Assembly (NCBI RefSeq): GCF_003611735.1 | Contig: NZ_RAWG01000051.1 | Span: 1-42,284 of the forward strand | Length of the DNA stretch: 42,284 bases | Source: Corallococcus sicarius | GTDB taxonomy: Bacteria > Myxococcota > Myxococcia > Myxococcales > Myxococcaceae | Direction: 5' to 3' | In this document: positions 19,546 through 28,644 of the stretch, piece after piece | Layout of the letters: every line of letters begins with the position of its first letter | Numbering within the stretch: position 1 is the first letter of the stretch | Program-made: the position numbers and the translations under genes | The notes under the pieces: generated by a model | What the model was told of the DNA's origin: nothing | What the model saw: the letters and a program-made list of their open reading frames with translations, nothing else | Database searches by the model: none

Positions 19546-20796
19546 TCACACCACGGGCTGGCGCCTGGCGCGAGACAGGTGCTCCTGCCCTTCCTGAGCG
19601 AAGCGCTGCACCAGTTCGTCCCGGCCGCGCTTCCCGTGCTCCAGCAGGTACGCCAGCTCCGCGGGCATCAGCACCTTGACGGTGACCAGCCGCACCTCTC
19701 CGGCCGGCATGGTGAAGCGGGCTGGCAGCGTGCTCGGCGCCATGCCCAGCAGCACCCCCACCCTGCCCTCCTTCGTCAGCAGCGGCTCGGGCATGCCCTG
19801 GCCAGCGACCTCCATGGAAAGGAAGCCCACCTTCACCTTCTCGCGCACGCTCTCGTGTTCCGCCACCTCGTCCGCCACCCGTTCCAGGAGCAGCAAGGGC
19901 CAGCTTTTCTCTGCGTCCTGGAGGGGCTCGTCCGTCTCCAGAGCCAGCTCCAACCCGAAGCCCACGGACGGCTCAGCGCGGTCCACGAAGAAGTCTGACA
20001 GCCCGTCCGTCACCAGCAGAGTCCGCCCCTCGGGGCGGTGGATGACACGCCAGACCTGGCGCCGGGCGGGCCAGTTGCCACCAACGACGATGGGGATGAT
20101 GACCTCGTCGTCCAGCTTCCCCAGGCTGCGCCAGAAGACTTCGCGGGCCTCGTCCGTCTCATCCCGAAGCTCCAGGAGCTTCCGGTTGCGTTCGCGCTCC
20201 TCCTGACTGATGGCGCTCGGTCCGGTGACCTCCTCGAACTTCGCCCCTGTGACGCGCGCGCGCTCCAGCGCCTCCTTGATGTCCTCGGACACGATGAGTG
20301 CGATGGTCCATCCCCAGGTCCGGAACACCTTGGCGCCGCCCACCTTCGTCGGGTCGATTCGCATGCCAGACACACCGCGGTACTTGCCAACCTTCTCCGG
20401 GCGCCCATCCTCCGGCTTCCAGTACCGCACCTCCTCCGAGGCATTGTCGTCGATGCACCGGAGGAGCCGAGTAGCGACGAGGATGCAGTACGGCTCGGAC
20501 TGTCCGTCGACGTCAACCGGAAGGAGCTGCACGTCGTCAGGCGCCAGCTCCGCGAAGATGCTCGCAACCCTCTTGTGAACGATAGGAGTGTTACCAACAC
20601 CCGCCAGGGAATAATCGAGAGGGCTCCCGGGATGGTCGATGGGGATCTTGAGTCGCGTTGCAATCTGGACGGGGCATCCAGCCTTGAATTGCCATGGGTC
20701 ATCCGCCTCCTGGCCCTGCGAATCCGTGGGGTCTCCCAGCAGCCAGCGCCCCTGGAGACTCATGTCATCGGAGAGTTTGAAATATCGCATCGTCAT
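19546..20796 (-). CDS. Two-domain immunity protein (Imm11/MXAN_0049-like plus SUFU-like)
   Basis: 416 residues; AGGAAGA lies just upstream of the ATG. Residues 1 to about 190 (RYFKLSDDM, GRWLLGDP, GSPLDYSLAG, a PVDVDG turn, GWTIALIVSEDIKEALE) match the immunity family named after MXAN_0049 (Imm11/DUF1629). Residues about 215-395 (LLVTDGLSDFF, GFGLELALETDE, WPLLLLERVADEVAEHE, STLPARFTMPAGEVRLVTVK) look like a bacterial SUFU domain, which is also used as an immunity domain. The gene starts 15 bases after the lipoprotein toxin's stop, so it is almost certainly the toxin's antidote. It probably acts in the cytoplasm, where the nuclease would act. Having two immunity-type domains in one protein is unusual. 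Confidence 0.75.
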   Translation of the reverse strand: MTMRYFKLSDDMSLQGRWLLGDPTDSQGQEADDPWQFKAGCPVQIATRLKIPIDHPGSPLDYSLAGVGNTPIVHKRVASIFAELAPDDVQLLPVDVDGQSEPYCILVATRLLRCIDDNASEEVRYWKPEDGRPEKVGKYRGVSGMRIDPTKVGGAKVFRTWGWTIALIVSEDIKEALERARVTGAKFEEVTGPSAISQEERERNRKLLELRDETDEAREVFWRSLGKLDDEVIIPIVVGGNWPARRQVWRVIHRPEGRTLLVTDGLSDFFVDRAEPSVGFGLELALETDEPLQDAEKSWPLLLLERVADEVAEHESVREKVKVGFLSMEVAGQGMPEPLLTKEGRVGVLLGMAPSTLPARFTMPAGEVRLVTVKVLMPAELAYLLEHGKRGRDELVQRFAQEGQEHLSRARRQPVV

Positions 20797-20811
20797 GAGT
20801 CTTCCTGTGCG

Positions 20812-22173
20812 TCAGTTCCGAGTGACCAGAGCATTGAGCCGGGAGCCATGTTTGGTGATCTCCCTGGCCAGGACCTGAAGTTCTCCAACGAGCGCCTCTC
20901 TGCATTGCTGGCTGCTCCGGCAGCCCTCCATTGCATCCTCCAGTCGCTCGTAGATCTCTTCATGATACTTCTGCGGGTGAGGCCCTTTATGGCCCGGAAC
21001 GCGGACCTTGTTGGCCGCACTATCGAGTGACATGCCGGCCCGGTCGAAGAGCTTCTGGAACCTGGGTGACCACGGGCCGCCCAGGTTGGTGGAGTCCCAC
21101 CACTTGTTGGTGGCGATGTGGTGCTCGTGGGCCGCGGTCGCCACCGGCTCGGACGCCACGGCGCGCGTGCCGCGTGCCGTCTCTGCGACAGCCTCCGGGT
21201 CCAGTGCGATGGTGATGACGCCTCCCGGTGCCACCGCCACGGAGGTGACCTGTCCCGCCGCCGCGAGCCGGAAACCGCCCTGGTTCGCGCCCACCAGAGC
21301 TGCCTGCGCGGAGCCGGGGAGCGTGGGAATCCTCGCGGCCAGCGTCTGCGCTGTGCTGCCCAGGGCGGCGGTCGCCAGCATGATGAAGACCCGCGCGGCG
21401 TTCTTTCCCATCACCTTCCCGTACTGCTCGCCCGCATCCCGTAGCTCATCGAAGGAGGTGGCCACCTGCGCCTGTGCAGCCAGCGCCTGGAAGCCCTGGA
21501 TGAGACTCCACACCGTGTCCCAGCCGAGATAGGCGATGAGCCCGACCGTCAGGACGGCTGCCACGCCCTTGCTCACCGGCTCGGGGAACAACCAGAGGCC
21601 GAAGTAAAAGGCTCCCGTGGTAGCCAGCATGGCAACAACCGCGTCTCTGTCAGTCAGGTCCTTCAGGGCTTCGGCGGTCTCGTCCCAGACCGAATCCAGG
21701 GCGATCTGGAAGGCAAGGGTTCGCCTCGCCTCCTCGCCCAGCGTCAGTCCGTCCTCCAGCAGGTGCAGGCAGTCGCCCGAAGCGCCCTTTCGCTTGCACC
21801 AGCGCCCGTAGGCGCTTGCCAGTTCCGAGCCCTCATCCTGCGCCTCCTGCATCAGGAGAAGGCCTTGCTGTGGCTTTTCAACGGAGACGAGTCCCAGGCG
21901 CGCTCGAGCCTGCGAGGAGGCGCGAGGCCGTAAGGACTCTGCAAGCAACCGGAGGGCGGCTTCCCGAGGGTGCTCGGAGACCGGGACATTGCGCCCCAGC
22001 TTCTGGACGACCTCCGCGAAATCCTCGTCGTCCAACTCCACCGGCGCAGCATCCGTGGACGGCGCGTTGACGAGGAACTCGCCCCGGCCCGTGTCCAGGC
22101 GCACGGCCCTTGTGGACGTGCTGCACCCGACGAGCAGTGTCAGCAGCAACGGAGCCCACCAGCGCAGAGTCAT
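20812..22173 (-). CDS. SitA-like lipoprotein toxin with AHH nuclease-type C-terminus
   Basis: 453 residues with AGGGG before the ATG. A lipoprotein signal ends at the lipobox LLVGC (Cys17, Ser at +2, compatible with the outer membrane). The following VRLDTGRGEFLV is typical of the myxobacterial TIGR02269 lipoprotein family. The middle has a hydrophobic block around 190-250 (AVVAMLATTGAFYFGLWLF, VAAVLTVGLIAYLGW). The C-terminus has EHHIA near 350, WWDSTNLGGPWSPRFQKLFD, and HPQKYHEEIYERL, matching the AHH (HNH-superfamily) nuclease toxin domain. Lipoprotein polymorphic toxins of this design (SitA) pass between sibling myxobacteria by TraA/TraB outer-membrane exchange and kill those lacking the matching immunity protein. 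The immunity gene follows directly. The nuclease activity is inferred from motifs. Confidence 0.8.
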   Translation of the reverse strand: MTLRWWAPLLLTLLVGCSTSTRAVRLDTGRGEFLVNAPSTDAAPVELDDEDFAEVVQKLGRNVPVSEHPREAALRLLAESLRPRASSQARARLGLVSVEKPQQGLLLMQEAQDEGSELASAYGRWCKRKGASGDCLHLLEDGLTLGEEARRTLAFQIALDSVWDETAEALKDLTDRDAVVAMLATTGAFYFGLWLFPEPVSKGVAAVLTVGLIAYLGWDTVWSLIQGFQALAAQAQVATSFDELRDAGEQYGKVMGKNAARVFIMLATAALGSTAQTLAARIPTLPGSAQAALVGANQGGFRLAAAGQVTSVAVAPGGVITIALDPEAVAETARGTRAVASEPVATAAHEHHIATNKWWDSTNLGGPWSPRFQKLFDRAGMSLDSAANKVRVPGHKGPHPQKYHEEIYERLEDAMEGCRSSQQCREALVGELQVLAREITKHGSRLNALVTRN

Positions 22174-22418
22174 GGCAGCCCCTGGCCCAGCCCGCGACCG
22201 CCAGGGGCGTATGCGGGCGCCTCAAGAGCCATGAAAACCAAGGCATACCAGCGAAGCAAGAACCCACCAGAACAGGCGCTCCCGCTGAGACGGAGCGGCA
22301 CCGGCCCATCCTGGATGTCCTCCGGGCAGGATGGCGGGGCCTCCCCTGCGGCCCGGAAGACCCCTTTTCGAAGTTCTTGCGACGACGCGTCCGGCTCGAT
22401 ATAGGGGCGGGGCTTCAC

Positions 22419-22492
22419 GGCCAGGTAGCTCACCTGGTTAGAGCGGCGGTCTCATAATCCGCAGGTAGTCGGTTCAAGTCCGACCCTGGCCA
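22419..22492 (+). tRNA. tRNA with CAT anticodon (elongator Met, or Ile2)
   Basis: A complete cloverleaf: acceptor GGCCAGG/CCTGGCC, D arm GCTC/GAGC, anticodon loop CTCATAA (CAT at 22453-22455), T arm GTCGG/CCGAC with loop TTCAAGT. There is no encoded CCA. The first acceptor pair is G-C, so it is not an initiator tRNA. A CAT anticodon can mean elongator Met or, if the C is modified to lysidine, the AUA-reading Ile2; sequence alone does not settle which. The last pair of the anticodon stem is a T-T mismatch. Confidence 0.93.
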
Positions 22493-22499
22493 CAAGCAA

Positions 22500-22540
22500 C
22501 CCCGGAGTCACTTTCCCAAGTGATTCCGGGGTTTTTCTTT
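22500..22540 (+). terminator. Rho-independent terminator after the tRNA
   Basis: A 14-bp stem (22500-22513 with 22518-22531, one G-T pair) around the loop TCCC is followed by GTTTTTCTTT. It starts eight bases after the tRNA and clearly serves it. The converging lipid synthase operon ends 32 bases further on; read from that side the hairpin has no T-run, but it could still help end that transcript. Confidence 0.92.
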
Positions 22541-22574
22541 GTCCCCTGGGCGTCCAGGTCGCGGCTCCCCTCGC

Positions 22575-25500
22575 CTACCCCTGGACGGAGGCTGGAGCGG
22601 AGAGCCCGCGGAAGTGCTCCTCGATGTGGCCCGCGAAGCGGTCCGCGGCCTCGGGTGGAAGCTGGGAGCACAGCTGCAGGTGGAGGCTCCCGTCGAGGAC
22701 GTAGCAGTAGACCGCGAGGGCGGGGATGTCCTGGAGCACCTTCACGCCCCGCAGCTTGAAGCGCCCGAGCCCTGACTCCAGCACGCCCAGGTTGACCACG
22801 AAGAGGCGGCCCGGCGTGGTGAACAGCTCCCACATCCCGGGCACCCAGAGCAGCTTCGCGACCCCCTTGAACGCGTTCGCGAGCGTGTGGAAGTGCTCCG
22901 CCTCCATCCCCGCGTAGGTCCGCTTGTCGATGTAGGCTTGGTTCTCCGCGTGGAACGAGCGCGCCAGGTCCCAGAAGCCCGTCTGGGGACCCACGTTCAC
23001 CAGGAACTTCGGATAGGTGGCGTAGTACCCCATCGCGTCCGTGGGCAGGTTCAGCAGCGGCCTTGCGTCGAACGAGCCCCCCAGGATCATCCGGTGGGGC
23101 CGGGGGGCCGGGCAGAAGAGGTCCCTCGCGACGAGGCAGAGCGCCGCGGACAGGGCGCCGGTCACCGAGCTCTGCTGCCGCACCACCGCGCCGAGGACGT
23201 TCCGCGTCGCGTCGCGGTCCATCGCCAGCGAACGCGACGCGCCCGCCACGGAGATCGCCGTGCCCCGCTTCTTCTGGGCGCCGAAGGGCGCCTTGAACTT
23301 GTTCACCCGGAAGACCTCCAGGCTCGAGAGGACCTCCTGCCCGGACTTCGCGATGCCCGCATCCGGGTTCGGCTCGGTCGGCCCGAGCCCCATCCCCGGG
23401 AGCCGCGAGAACAGGTCCTCGCGCGACACCGGGAGCGGCTGGGGCTTCACGTCCACGGGCGCACCGGTGCTCAGCTGCTCATGGATTTCAAACAGATCCC
23501 TCACGAGCCGCAGGAAGGCGTGAACCTCCAGGTAGCAATGCCAGAGGATGGGAATGACCTGATGGATCTCAGGCGCTTGCTGGGTGCGGATGAACAGGAT
23601 CTTCTTCTGCGCATTGTCGCGCAGGTGGTGCGCGACGAGCTGCTCCAGGGGCTCCGGCCCGGGCTCCGACAGGAAGACGAGCTCCAGGTGGCGGCCCGGC
23701 TGGTACTCCAGGAAGAACTCCCCCGTCGCCTTCTCCACGATGGCGGTGGAGAGGTAGGGATAGCGCTTCTCCAACAGCAAGGCCGCCTCGCGCATCCGCG
23801 CCGGGTCGACGGGGCCTTCCATCTCCACCACCGGGTTGATGTGCAGCAGCCCCCGGCGATTGGCCTGGTAGACCAGGGACTCGAAGCCACCGAGCGGCCG
23901 TTGCACGGTCGCGCTCCACGAGGCCACGAGCGCGTCGTTCAGGAGCGGCGGAGCCTCTCGCGCGGCGGGCCCGGCTCCCGGGGCTTCAACCGGCGCCTGC
24001 GCGATGGCGCGGGCAATCATCTCGATGGTGTTGTTCTGGACGAGGAAGTTCGGATCCAGCTTGAGCTGGAACGCGCCCTCCAACTCCCGCAGGAGCGTGA
24101 GGAACAAGATGGAGTCCAGCCCGAGGCTCCAGAGCGTCGCCGTGGTGGACACCGGCTCCTCGGTCGACACGCGGAGGTCCCCGACGATCTTCGTGACCCG
24201 CTCGATGACGGCGGTCCGAGGAAGGCCGCGTGAGTCCCCAGCACTCGTGCCAGGCACGGTCCCCCCACTGGGGAGCGCCCGCGCCTCCCGGTTCTTCAGG
24301 CGGAGCTTGTCCACCTTGAAGGTCCCCGTCATCGGCATCTCGTCGATGAACTCCACCTCCGAGGGAACCTTGTAGCCCGCCAGATGTCCCCGGCAGAAGG
24401 CGATGGCCTCGCGCGCCGACAGCGCGTGGCCCGCTCGCAGGCGGATGACGGCCTTGACCACCTCTCCCGCCGTCGGATTCGGGATGCCGTAGACGGCCAC
24501 CTGCTGGACGCCCGGGTGCATGCCCAGGACGCGCTCGACCTCGCCCGGGTAGACGTTCTCCCCGTAGGTGATGAGCATGTCCTTCTTGCGGCCCGCGATG
24601 GTCAGGTAGCCGTCCGGCCGGATCGTCGCCAGGTCTCCCGTCTTGAACCACCCGTCCTGGAAGGCCTCGCGCGTCGCGGGGCCGTCGTTGAAGTAGCCGC
24701 TGAAGACCGTGAGGCCGCGGATCCACACCTCGCCCATGGACTGATTGTCCCGCGCGACGTCCGCCCCCCGCTCGTCGACGATCCGCACGTCCATCAGCTT
24801 GAAGGGCCGGCCCGACGTGGCGATCCGCTCGAACCGCTCATCCTGACTGAGCTTCCGGTGCTCCTCCGACAGGAGGGACATGGAGATCTTCCCGCAGCAC
24901 TCCGTCATGCCGTAGGACATGAAGATCTCACAGCCGAAGATCTGGATGAGCCGGGCCACCGCGCCCGCGTCGAGCGCGGAGCCGCCGCAGGAGAGGATGC
25001 GCAGCCGGCTGAAGTCATGCGTCCCCAGGTCGGGGCTGTGGATGAGGAAGTGCGCCGCGGCCGCGGCGAGGTTCGTACACGTGATGCGCTCTTCCGCGAG
25101 CAGCCGCAGGAAGCGGGTCGGATCCGGATCCGAGACCATCACGTGCTGCCCGCCCAGCCACGTCAGGGCGTAGATCGCGAAGGCATCCACCACGTGATAC
25201 ATGGGCGAGAAGTGTCCCCAGACATCATCGCCGGTGATGCGCATCTCCTCCGCGGTAGCGATTGCGTGATGGAAGACCTGACGATGGGTGAGGAGCACGC
25301 CCTTCGGGAAGCCCGTCGTGCCACTCGTGTAATAGAGATGGAACGCGTCGAACTCGGAGCCCTGCGCTGGAACAAAGGGGGTGGCTGACGCGGTGAGGGC
25401 CTCCTCATAGCCGCGCATCGTGCCGAACGCCCCGGTGCCCTCCGGAACCTGTCCCGGCCCCACCCACAGCACACCGCCGAGCCGCAGGTCCCCGAGGGCG

Positions 25501-28500
25501 AGCGTCTCGGAGAGGGTCGGCGCGAAGTCCGTCGATGCGACGAGCCAGCGCATGCCCGACTGCCGGAAGATGTCGTGCAGCTCGCGGGCCGTGAGTCTGA
25601 CATTGACGTTCAACACGACGGCACGAAGCCCGGCGGCGGCGAAGTGCGTTTCGACGACCTCCGCCCGGTTGCGCAGCATCACCCCGACGACGCTGCCCTG
25701 CCCCACACCCTGCTCCCGGAAGAACTGCGCGAGCCCCGCCGCCCGCGCATGCAGCTCCCCATAGGTGGACTGCCGGTCACCGTCACGGATCGCGACCCGC
25801 TCCGCGTAGCGGGCCTTCGCACGCTCGATGACGGACCACACATCTGCAGGGGGACCTTCCACGGCGGGAAGCCGCGGCACCTTCCTGGGCACGGGGACCG
25901 CTGCCGACGAGAGCGCGCCCTTGAAGAAGTACGACTTCGTCTCAGGGTCGATCCGGCATTCGATGAGCGTACCGTGCCCCTGCACCCAGGCGGCTCGCGC
26001 GGCCTGAACGCTCCGGGCCAGCGCATCAGGGGTCGACACCGACTCGAAGCGCAGCTCCGGGCGCTTGTCCTTGAATGCTTCGAGGTCGAAGTCGGAGAGC
26101 TGGGTGCAGACCTCCGGGCGGTTCGTCGCCCGCTGGATGTCACCGATCATCCCCAGGCGGCGATCCCGGAGCACGACGGTGATGAGGGCCGGTGCGCCGG
26201 GCTCCCCCATCAGGCCCTTGAGCCCGGTCATCAGGAACGCGCCATCCCCCACGAAGGCCACCACGGGCACCGATGGGTGCGCCCAGGCAGCGCCCAGCGC
26301 CGCCGGAACCGAGTACCCCATGCTGTTGAAGTCTGCGGGGCAGAGGAAGCGATCCGGCGCGGTGAGCCGCAGCGCTTCGAGGGCGTGGATGGTTCCGTTA
26401 CCCGAGTCAGCGCAGAAGAGCGTCTCCGGCGGAAGCTGCTCCTGGACCGTGCGCACGAGCGCATAGGGGTCCAACGCCCTGCCCTCCTGGCTCCGGCCAC
26501 GGACGTCCTCGTCCACCCACGCGTGGGCCGCCTGGAGGCGTGCGAGGACGCTGTCCGTACTGCGCGGGAAGTCCGCGCGGTAATGCCTGTCGAGGTGCTT
26601 CAGCAAGGCATGGAGGAAGGCCCTGGCATCCGCGGTGATGCCCATCGCGGCGGTCGCCTTGTTCGGCACCGTCGGGTCGATGTCCACGTGGAAGCAGTAC
26701 GCAGGGAAGCGCGCCCGATAGTGCGCGCTCCCAAGCTCGCTGAGCCGCGCCCCGATGATCAGCGCGCCATCACAGTCCTCCGCGATGGCCTTCATCGGCG
26801 GGGGCGACAGGGGGCCGAAGCCGCCCCACAGCCACAGCGGATCCGTCTCGGGGAACACGCCCTTGCCCGACAGCGTCGATGCGACGACGGCTCCCGTCCG
26901 GTGCGCCAGCGCCACGAGCTCGGCGGAGCCCTCACGCGCGCCGCGCCCCACGAAGATGACGGGCTGTTTCGCGCGAACGAACATCTGGGCTACGGCGTCC
27001 AGTTCGGCCTCCGTGGGAGTGCTGGCGGCGGGCACCTGCTCCCGCACGCGGGAGGGCATGACACCCGGCGCGGACGCGGCGAGGTCCGCCGGGCAGACCA
27101 GGCAGACGGGGCCCGGCGCGGAGCTTAGGCTGAGCTGGACCGCCTCCTGGATGGCACCGGCCATGTCCTCGACCGAGGCGACGACGGTCGCTGACTTCGA
27201 CAGGTGCTTCAGGGTGCCCAGCCAGGGCCCGGGCCGCGTGGACGTGACGATCAACACCACGAGGGGGACCTGGTCGAGGTGCGCCTCGCCCACTCCGGAC
27301 AGGACCGAGGAGAGCGCCCACTCCTGGGGGAGGATGAGGGCGGCGGGTCGCTTCGAGGAGCGCGCCGCTCCGTCCGCGACGAACCCCAGGTCCTGGTCAT
27401 GGCGCACCGTCCTGACCGGCACGCCGTCCGAGGAGAGTGCTTCCGCCACGGCCTGCAGCCGGCCATCCCCGGCGATGAACACCGCGCCGAGGTCGCTGTC
27501 CCGAAGGCCCTGCTGGAAGGCCGCGAGCCAGGGCGCACCGAGCGCCACGGGCTCGGGAGCGGCCACCCGCGCCTCCGCCCGTTCAATCTCGCAGAGGACC
27601 ACCTGCGGCGTGCGCAGGGCCTCCACGAGCTCGCGGGCCAGGGCGGCCTCCCCCGTCGAGCGGATCCGCCGCACACGGGTGAGGCCCGCGATGAGTTCGA
27701 TGCTGGCGGCCTCGGAAGGATCCCGCTCCACGAGGATCACGAGCGGCAGGCGCCGCTCCGTGGCCAGGGCGAGCTCTGGCGCGAACGCCAGGAGCGAATC
27801 GGCATCCGTGACGGCGACGGCGAGCTTCTGCGAGAACGCGGCGCCCAGCGCCAGCGCCACCGCGCCCCGGCGGGAGGGCACCCGCTGGTGGTCCAGGTCG
27901 CTGACGACGTGGAGCCCCACGCGGCCCACGGCGACGGCGCACGTCTCCAGGGCGCTGAGCAGGGCTGGAGGGAGCTCCGCGTTCCGCCACGCGGAGGGTC
28001 CTCCGAAGGACCTGGGCGGCTGCGCACGTTCGCGGAAGGTCGACGTGCGCCGGAGCAGGTGCATGGGCACTTCGAGCGCGCAGGGGCCGGGCACGTCGCC
28101 GTGCGCGGCCTCCATGAGGCGCGCCACGACGTCGTGCACATCGTCGTCCTCCGTCAGGCGATGTGTGGCTTTGCAGAGGGGCGCGAGGACTCCCAGGTTG
28201 TCGACGTCATGCAGCTGGTGTGAGCGGCCCTCGTCCCGTGCGCAGCCCGTCGTGAGGATGAAGAGCGGCGTCCGGGTGCGGAACGCGAACTCGATGCCAG
28301 GAAGCGCGTGCGTGATGCCGGGCCCGCCAATGACGTTGATACAGCCCGGCTGGCCGCTGCCCTGGTATTGCCCGGCGGCGAGGTACGCCGCGCTCGCCTC
28401 GTTGGCGATGAGCACCGGCTCCACCACACCGCGACCGAACATCTCATACAGGCGCAGGTTCTGGACCCCAGGGATCCCGAAGCAGCGAGGGACCCCGGCG

Positions 28501-28586
28501 GCACGGAGCGCCAGGCCGAGGAGCTGGCTGGTGTCGTAGGTCTCATCGGGCCGGGGCTGCTCCAACAACTCACTCTGCATCCGCAT
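22575..28586 (-). CDS. ThDP enzyme (duplicated) - AMP ligase - carrier - condensation-like acyltransferase
   Basis: About 2003 residues from the ATG at 28586 (TGAGG eight bases upstream; an ATG at 28631 is possible). Residues 17-890 are a thiamine-diphosphate enzyme of the acetolactate synthase type in duplicate: Pyr with catalytic Glu63 (ANEASAAYL), a degenerate PP (TDADS near 260), a second Pyr (RHDQD near 396), the central domain (530-690) and a PP with GDGAF near 780. Residues 914-1432 are an AMP-dependent acyl ligase (YYTSGTTGFPKGVLLTH, YGMTECC, TGDLATIRPDGYL, terminal Lys in TGTFK). Ser1492 is the carrier site (GLDSILF). Residues 1553-2003 resemble alcohol acetyltransferase/PapA condensation folds, but the HHxxxDG motif reads HCYLEVH. 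It is the last gene of the operon, and probably activates an acid, loads it on the carrier and joins or releases the product. The exact reaction is unknown. Confidence 0.88.
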   Translation of the reverse strand: MRMQSELLEQPRPDETYDTSQLLGLALRAAGVPRCFGIPGVQNLRLYEMFGRGVVEPVLIANEASAAYLAAGQYQGSGQPGCINVIGGPGITHALPGIEFAFRTRTPLFILTTGCARDEGRSHQLHDVDNLGVLAPLCKATHRLTEDDDVHDVVARLMEAAHGDVPGPCALEVPMHLLRRTSTFRERAQPPRSFGGPSAWRNAELPPALLSALETCAVAVGRVGLHVVSDLDHQRVPSRRGAVALALGAAFSQKLAVAVTDADSLLAFAPELALATERRLPLVILVERDPSEAASIELIAGLTRVRRIRSTGEAALARELVEALRTPQVVLCEIERAEARVAAPEPVALGAPWLAAFQQGLRDSDLGAVFIAGDGRLQAVAEALSSDGVPVRTVRHDQDLGFVADGAARSSKRPAALILPQEWALSSVLSGVGEAHLDQVPLVVLIVTSTRPGPWLGTLKHLSKSATVVASVEDMAGAIQEAVQLSLSSAPGPVCLVCPADLAASAPGVMPSRVREQVPAASTPTEAELDAVAQMFVRAKQPVIFVGRGAREGSAELVALAHRTGAVVASTLSGKGVFPETDPLWLWGGFGPLSPPPMKAIAEDCDGALIIGARLSELGSAHYRARFPAYCFHVDIDPTVPNKATAAMGITADARAFLHALLKHLDRHYRADFPRSTDSVLARLQAAHAWVDEDVRGRSQEGRALDPYALVRTVQEQLPPETLFCADSGNGTIHALEALRLTAPDRFLCPADFNSMGYSVPAALGAAWAHPSVPVVAFVGDGAFLMTGLKGLMGEPGAPALITVVLRDRRLGMIGDIQRATNRPEVCTQLSDFDLEAFKDKRPELRFESVSTPDALARSVQAARAAWVQGHGTLIECRIDPETKSYFFKGALSSAAVPVPRKVPRLPAVEGPPADVWSVIERAKARYAERVAIRDGDRQSTYGELHARAAGLAQFFREQGVGQGSVVGVMLRNRAEVVETHFAAAGLRAVVLNVNVRLTARELHDIFRQSGMRWLVASTDFAPTLSETLALGDLRLGGVLWVGPGQVPEGTGAFGTMRGYEEALTASATPFVPAQGSEFDAFHLYYTSGTTGFPKGVLLTHRQVFHHAIATAEEMRITGDDVWGHFSPMYHVVDAFAIYALTWLGGQHVMVSDPDPTRFLRLLAEERITCTNLAAAAAHFLIHSPDLGTHDFSRLRILSCGGSALDAGAVARLIQIFGCEIFMSYGMTECCGKISMSLLSEEHRKLSQDERFERIATSGRPFKLMDVRIVDERGADVARDNQSMGEVWIRGLTVFSGYFNDGPATREAFQDGWFKTGDLATIRPDGYLTIAGRKKDMLITYGENVYPGEVERVLGMHPGVQQVAVYGIPNPTAGEVVKAVIRLRAGHALSAREAIAFCRGHLAGYKVPSEVEFIDEMPMTGTFKVDKLRLKNREARALPSGGTVPGTSAGDSRGLPRTAVIERVTKIVGDLRVSTEEPVSTTATLWSLGLDSILFLTLLRELEGAFQLKLDPNFLVQNNTIEMIARAIAQAPVEAPGAGPAAREAPPLLNDALVASWSATVQRPLGGFESLVYQANRRGLLHINPVVEMEGPVDPARMREAALLLEKRYPYLSTAIVEKATGEFFLEYQPGRHLELVFLSEPGPEPLEQLVAHHLRDNAQKKILFIRTQQAPEIHQVIPILWHCYLEVHAFLRLVRDLFEIHEQLSTGAPVDVKPQPLPVSREDLFSRLPGMGLGPTEPNPDAGIAKSGQEVLSSLEVFRVNKFKAPFGAQKKRGTAISVAGASRSLAMDRDATRNVLGAVVRQQSSVTGALSAALCLVARDLFCPAPRPHRMILGGSFDARPLLNLPTDAMGYYATYPKFLVNVGPQTGFWDLARSFHAENQAYIDKRTYAGMEAEHFHTLANAFKGVAKLLWVPGMWELFTTPGRLFVVNLGVLESGLGRFKLRGVKVLQDIPALAVYCYVLDGSLHLQLCSQLPPEAADRFAGHIEEHFRGLSAPASVQG

Positions 28587-28644
28587 GCTTCGCCTCACAT
28601 CTGTCGCGCTCCCAGCCAGGCCGGGAGCCATGCCCCGTGGACCT

